A stretch of DNA of 64,000 nucleotides from Acidobacteriota bacterium. GTDB taxonomy: Bacteria; Acidobacteriota; Terriglobia; Acidiferrales; UBA7541. The notes beneath the pieces were generated by a model. It was not told where the DNA came from, made no database searches, and saw nothing but the letters and a program-made list of their open reading frames with translations. Each line of letters begins with the position of its first letter. Position 1 is the stretch's first letter. This document shows, in pieces, positions 61,016 through 64,000 of the stretch. Location: assembly GCA_013289835.1 (NCBI GenBank), contig JABCZG010000001.1:1-64000 (forward strand), written 5' to 3'. The translations under genes were made by a program, and so were the position numbers.

Positions 61016-61508
61016 GTGCCCCAGGTTCGCAGTTTGAACCTGGGTCTTGAGGTTTCTTCCTCTTCCAAGCCCGTCATTCTGAACGGAGCAGGCCGATTTT
61101 CTCTTGCCCGCTCACTCTTGTGAACGGGTCGGCCTGCGTAGAGAAGAATCTCTCTTCGCTGCTTGCGGTTTCTCTCTCCCAATTTCCATTTTCCCATTTC
61201 CATTTTCTAAATCGAGAAACTCAGGGACAGGAACGTTTTCTCATATTGTTTGAAAAGGCCCGTTTTGTCCAGAACGAGTGGAGATTTTCGCACGGGGTAA
61301 ACTTCCCGTCTGTCCCTCGTTTCCGGAGTCAGTCTAAGTATAGCCGGGTGCCCCAGGTTACGCTTTTCTACCTGGGGGTTTTGACTTTTCGGCATCGAGG
61401 GGTCGGGCCTTTCTCTCTTTTCTAGTTTCCCCCTTCTAGTTTCTAGTTTGGCGGATGGCCCGAACGTAAGCCCGAAGACGATTTTAGTGGGTGCCCCGTC
61501 CTCGGCGG

Positions 61509-61776
61509 GTGGCAACCCCTAGCACGCCGAAATCACTTTTGACTTTGTTCTTTCCGGGGGTGGCCTACGCTTTGCGGTTTTGTTTTTGCAAAGCGTGGGA
61601 CACTCTTCGCTTCGTCTTGATCCACACGCGTGTGGCAGCCCCTAGCACGCCGAAATCGCTTTTGACTTTGTTTTTTCCGCGGATGGCCTACGCTTTGCGG
61701 TTTTGTTTTTTGCGCGTTTTCTGCGTCCCGCAAGTTTCTGCGGGACAAAGCGTGGGACACTCTTCTCTTCGTCCTG
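61509..61776 (+). repeat. Tandem imperfect duplication of about 110-145 bases
   Basis: Unit 1 (61509-61619) and unit 2 (61632-61776) both run from GTGGCA-CCCCTAGCACG to AGCGTGGGACACTCTTC. About five mismatches are seen in the first 80 bases. Unit 2 carries an extra insert of about 33 bases with the hairpin GTCCCGCA/TGCGGGAC. The palindrome CCACACGCGTGTGG lies at the junction. Confidence 0.8.
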
Positions 61777-62290
61777 TCCCACGGATACCGTTAACCCCTC
61801 CTCCCCAACCATTCGATCCCCAATTCTCCCCATTCCCTACATTTCACTTAGCCTGTCGTCACTCCCATGCTATCCTCTCCCGTGTACGCCGAATCCCATC
61901 CCCGCCGGACTCCCTCTGTGTCCTCTGCGTTCTCCGTGAGCTCTGCGTTAAGTCCGGCCCTTTCCCCAGCCTTCAACGATTCAACGGACCAGCACCCAAA
62001 CGCCATTCAAGCGTCCTCGAAAGCTTGCCATCCCAGATCGTTACTCTACCGCCAACACCGCGCCCCCCTAAGTCCTTTATCCGCAACGCTTATGGACCTC
62101 CCCGCAAGTGTTGCAAACAAAAGACTTACGGCAAACCTAACTCCTTTAGATGCAACACTTACAAAAAACCGGGGGAGGGGTGCACCCTATCTTTCACTCC
62201 ATTCAAACCTTCAAACGCTCCGTTGCTTGCCGCAACGGAAGCCCCGTCGTACACTTTGGAGCATCCTGACGAAACCATGAGGACTCGCCC

Positions 62291-63628
62291 GTGACCACAC
62301 CAGCACAGTTCATTCCCGTATCCCAACTCGCCCGCAGCGCCCGCAGCGACGAAGTCGTCGCCAAGCACAAGAAATACCTGTGGCCCTCGGTCGCCAACTA
62401 CTTCCAGCAGCCGCTAGTCGCCGACCGCGGCCAGATGCAGCACCTCTGGGATCTGGACGGCAACAAGTACCTGGACTTCTTCGGCGGCATCCTCACCGTC
62501 TCCGTGGGCCACTGCAACCCCAAGGTCACGAGCAAAGTCACCGCGCAGGTCAACCGCCTGCAGCACACCTCCACGCTCTATCCCAACGAACACATCGTGG
62601 CCCTCGCCGAAAAAATCGCGCACATCACGCCCGGGAATCTGCAGTCCAGCTTCTTCACCAACTCCGGCAGCGAAGCCAACGAAGCCGCCATCCTCCTGGC
62701 GCGCATGTCCACCGGCAGCTTCGACGTGGTCGCCCTGCGCCACGCCTATTCCGGCGGCACCGCGCTGACGAAAGCCGTTACCGCGCACGCGCCCTACCGC
62801 AAAGCCGGCGTCATCAGCGTGGGCATCTCCCACGCCGTAAATCCCTACTGCTATCGCTGCCCGCTGCATTTGAAATATCCCGAATGCGAAGTGGCCTGCG
62901 CCGACGACGTGGAAAACCTCATTCAAACCGGCACCAGCGGCAACATCGCCGCCTTCATCGCCGAACCGATTCAGGGCGTCGGCGGCTTCATCACTCCGCC
63001 GAAGGAGTACTTCAAAATTGTTTTCAAGATCGTGAAAAAATACGGCGCCCTCTTCATCGCCGACGAAGTCCAGACCGGCTGGGGACGCACCGGCAAAAAA
63101 TGGTTCGGCATCGAGCAGTGGGAAGTCACGCCGGACATGATCACCAGCGCCAAAGGCATGGCCAACGGCGTGCCCATCGGCTTGACCGTTACCACGCCGG
63201 AAATCGCCGGCAGCTTCCAGGGCGCGAACATCTCCACCTTCGGCGGCAATCCCGTCACCAGCGTCGCCGCGCGCGCCACCATTGAATTGATCGAGGAAGA
63301 AAATCTCCGCGAGAACGCCCACGTCGTCGGCGCATACTTCCGCGGCAAGCTCGAAGAGTTGCAGGCCAAGTATCCGCTGATCGGCGACGTTCGCGGCATG
63401 GGCTTGATGCAAGCCCTCGAACTGGTGAAAGACCGCAAAACGAAAGAGCCCGCGCCCGAAGCCACCACCCAAGTGATGGAGCGCGCCCGCCAGAACGGCC
63501 TGCTCATCGGCAAAGGCGGCCTCTACAACAACACCCTGCGCATGGCCCCCATGCTCAACACCACCAAGTCCGACGTCGACGAAGCCATCAAGCTTCTAGA
63601 TAAATCCTTCAGCGAGGTCAGTCATTGA
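62291..63628 (+). CDS. Class III (omega) aminotransferase, AGXT2-like
   Basis: PLP-dependent aminotransferase of 445 residues. The PLP lysine is K288 in 'TSAKGMANG', the cofactor aspartate is in 'FIADEVQTGWGRTG' and the phosphate site is in 'TNSGSEANEAA'. The insert 'PYCYRCPLHLKYPECEVACA' carries four cysteines (187, 190, 199, 203), seen in some omega-transaminases. The closest family by eye is alanine-glyoxylate/beta-amino acid aminotransferase 2. It starts with GTG. It overlaps the next gene. Confidence 0.88.
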   Translation: MTTPAQFIPVSQLARSARSDEVVAKHKKYLWPSVANYFQQPLVADRGQMQHLWDLDGNKYLDFFGGILTVSVGHCNPKVTSKVTAQVNRLQHTSTLYPNEHIVALAEKIAHITPGNLQSSFFTNSGSEANEAAILLARMSTGSFDVVALRHAYSGGTALTKAVTAHAPYRKAGVISVGISHAVNPYCYRCPLHLKYPECEVACADDVENLIQTGTSGNIAAFIAEPIQGVGGFITPPKEYFKIVFKIVKKYGALFIADEVQTGWGRTGKKWFGIEQWEVTPDMITSAKGMANGVPIGLTVTTPEIAGSFQGANISTFGGNPVTSVAARATIELIEEENLRENAHVVGAYFRGKLEELQAKYPLIGDVRGMGLMQALELVKDRKTKEPAPEATTQVMERARQNGLLIGKGGLYNNTLRMAPMLNTTKSDVDEAIKLLDKSFSEVSH

Positions 63629-64000
63629 AGCAGCGATGGAGCCAGCCTTCGAGAGCAAAACCGAAAACGAAAAGTGTGCTCGCAGCCATGGCTCTGCTTT
63701 TCTTCGCGGCGGTCGCCTTGCCTCTTCACGCACGCGCGCAGGCCGTGGACAAAAAATCTCTATGGAAGGCCGTCCCGTTCGCGATCGTGAAATTCAACGA
63801 CGACGCGCCGAAATCCTGGAACATGTACCACTCGGAGAAAAAAGGCCTGCTGCTGCTGCACTTGTGGAAGCGCTACCTGCTGCTGGACATCAAGGAAGAA
63901 GAAGCCTTCGAGATCGATCCGCAAACCGTGAAGCCCGCCGGCGACGACGTCGAATGGTCGCTCTCCGATAAGCCCGGCCAGCCCCTTGAAACGCCCGAAT
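63625..64000 (+). CDS. Secreted hypothetical protein (cut by window end)
   Basis: The open frame runs off the window. It starts at a TTG overlapping the aminotransferase stop (TTGA), or at an internal GTG (63676) or ATG (63688). It encodes a basic stretch and a signal peptide ('MALLFFAAVALPLHARAQA'), then a hydrophilic region with 'SEKKGLLLLHLWKRYLLLDI'. The overlap suggests co-translation with the aminotransferase. Not recognised. Confidence 0.65.
   Translation, partial: MKQRWSQPSRAKPKTKSVLAAMALLFFAAVALPLHARAQAVDKKSLWKAVPFAIVKFNDDAPKSWNMYHSEKKGLLLLHLWKRYLLLDIKEEEAFEIDPQTVKPAGDDVEWSLSDKPGQPLETPE

Larger units (their letters stand above)
60926..62290. other. 1.36-kb repeat-rich non-coding spacer
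   Basis: No supported gene. Content in order: repeat B copy 2 (60951-61015), hairpin repeats CCCAGGTT/AACCTGGG (61020-61044) and CCCCAGGT/ACCTGGGG (61351-61378), a tandem duplication (61509-61776), a CTCTGYGT run (61914-61951) and the inverted repeat AAGTGTTGCA/TGCAACACTT (62106-62160). The short open frames here show no start signals or family motifs. Confidence 0.7.

Noticed and set aside
61491..62294. 267-codon + strand frame in the repeat-rich spacer
   Set aside because: It is built from the tandem repeat and other repeats, with no ribosome site or domain.
1..64000. CRISPR arrays, tRNA or rRNA genes
   Set aside because: No regularly spaced repeats with unique spacers, no cloverleaf candidates and no rRNA-like sequence were seen by eye. 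A tRNA search program would settle the tRNA question.

Overview
The window looks like chromosomal DNA of an acidobacterium (Acidobacteriota, probably class Terriglobia). The best lineage evidence is a PadR-type regulator overlapping an 880-residue MacB/FtsX-type permease at 49638-52624. This pairing matches the acidobacterial PadR and 'ADOP' orphan-permease families, which are expanded in that phylum. Supporting signs are moderately high GC, a response regulator fused to DUF4388, many GTG and TTG starts, and repeat-rich spacers. The phylum is an inference. I see no rRNA, tRNA, CRISPR array, prophage or intact insertion sequence.

Region 1 (1-7.4 kb) holds a LytS-type histidine kinase, GTP cyclohydrolase II (ribA), a membrane-TPR protein, a polyprenol-phosphate mannosyltransferase-like GT2 enzyme, a HigB/HigA toxin-antitoxin pair with a three-half-site operator, thiS and an unknown partner. 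Region 2 (7.4-32.8 kb) is the centrepiece: two respiratory complex I loci pointing at each other. Locus 1 (+ strand) is nuoA-C-D-EF(fused)-G-H-J-K-L-M-N. Locus 2 (- strand) is nuoA-C-D-H-J-K-L-M-N and runs straight into atpZ-atpI-atpB-atpE, the membrane part of ATP synthase. They meet at a shared hairpin terminator near 20.8 kb. Neither locus has nuoB or nuoI, and locus 2 also lacks nuoE, nuoF and nuoG. The missing core subunits must be encoded elsewhere, or these are unusual assemblies.

Region 3 (32.8-46 kb), mostly - strand, carries proC, a molybdenum-cofactor group (moeA-moaC-response regulator-mogA), purA, tag, a methyltransferase, trxA and glgA. On the + strand are nagB with an MFS transporter; a MOSC protein follows on the - strand. 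Region 4 (46-56 kb) is a looser mix of secreted proteins, a DUF4386 membrane protein, a decayed TPR/cyclase-type gene fragment, the PadR-permease pair, a ribbon-helix-helix/PIN toxin-antitoxin pair and small proteins. Region 5 (55-61 kb) is signalling: two GGDEF proteins around a PilZ protein (c-di-GMP), an SDR oxidoreductase, an RsbRD-like protein and a Crp/Fnr regulator. Region 6 (60.9-64 kb) is a 1.36-kb repeat-packed spacer, a class III aminotransferase and the start of a secreted protein cut by the window edge.

Several short repeat families recur in the spacers between 53 and 62 kb. All assignments come from reading motifs and gene order. No database search was run.
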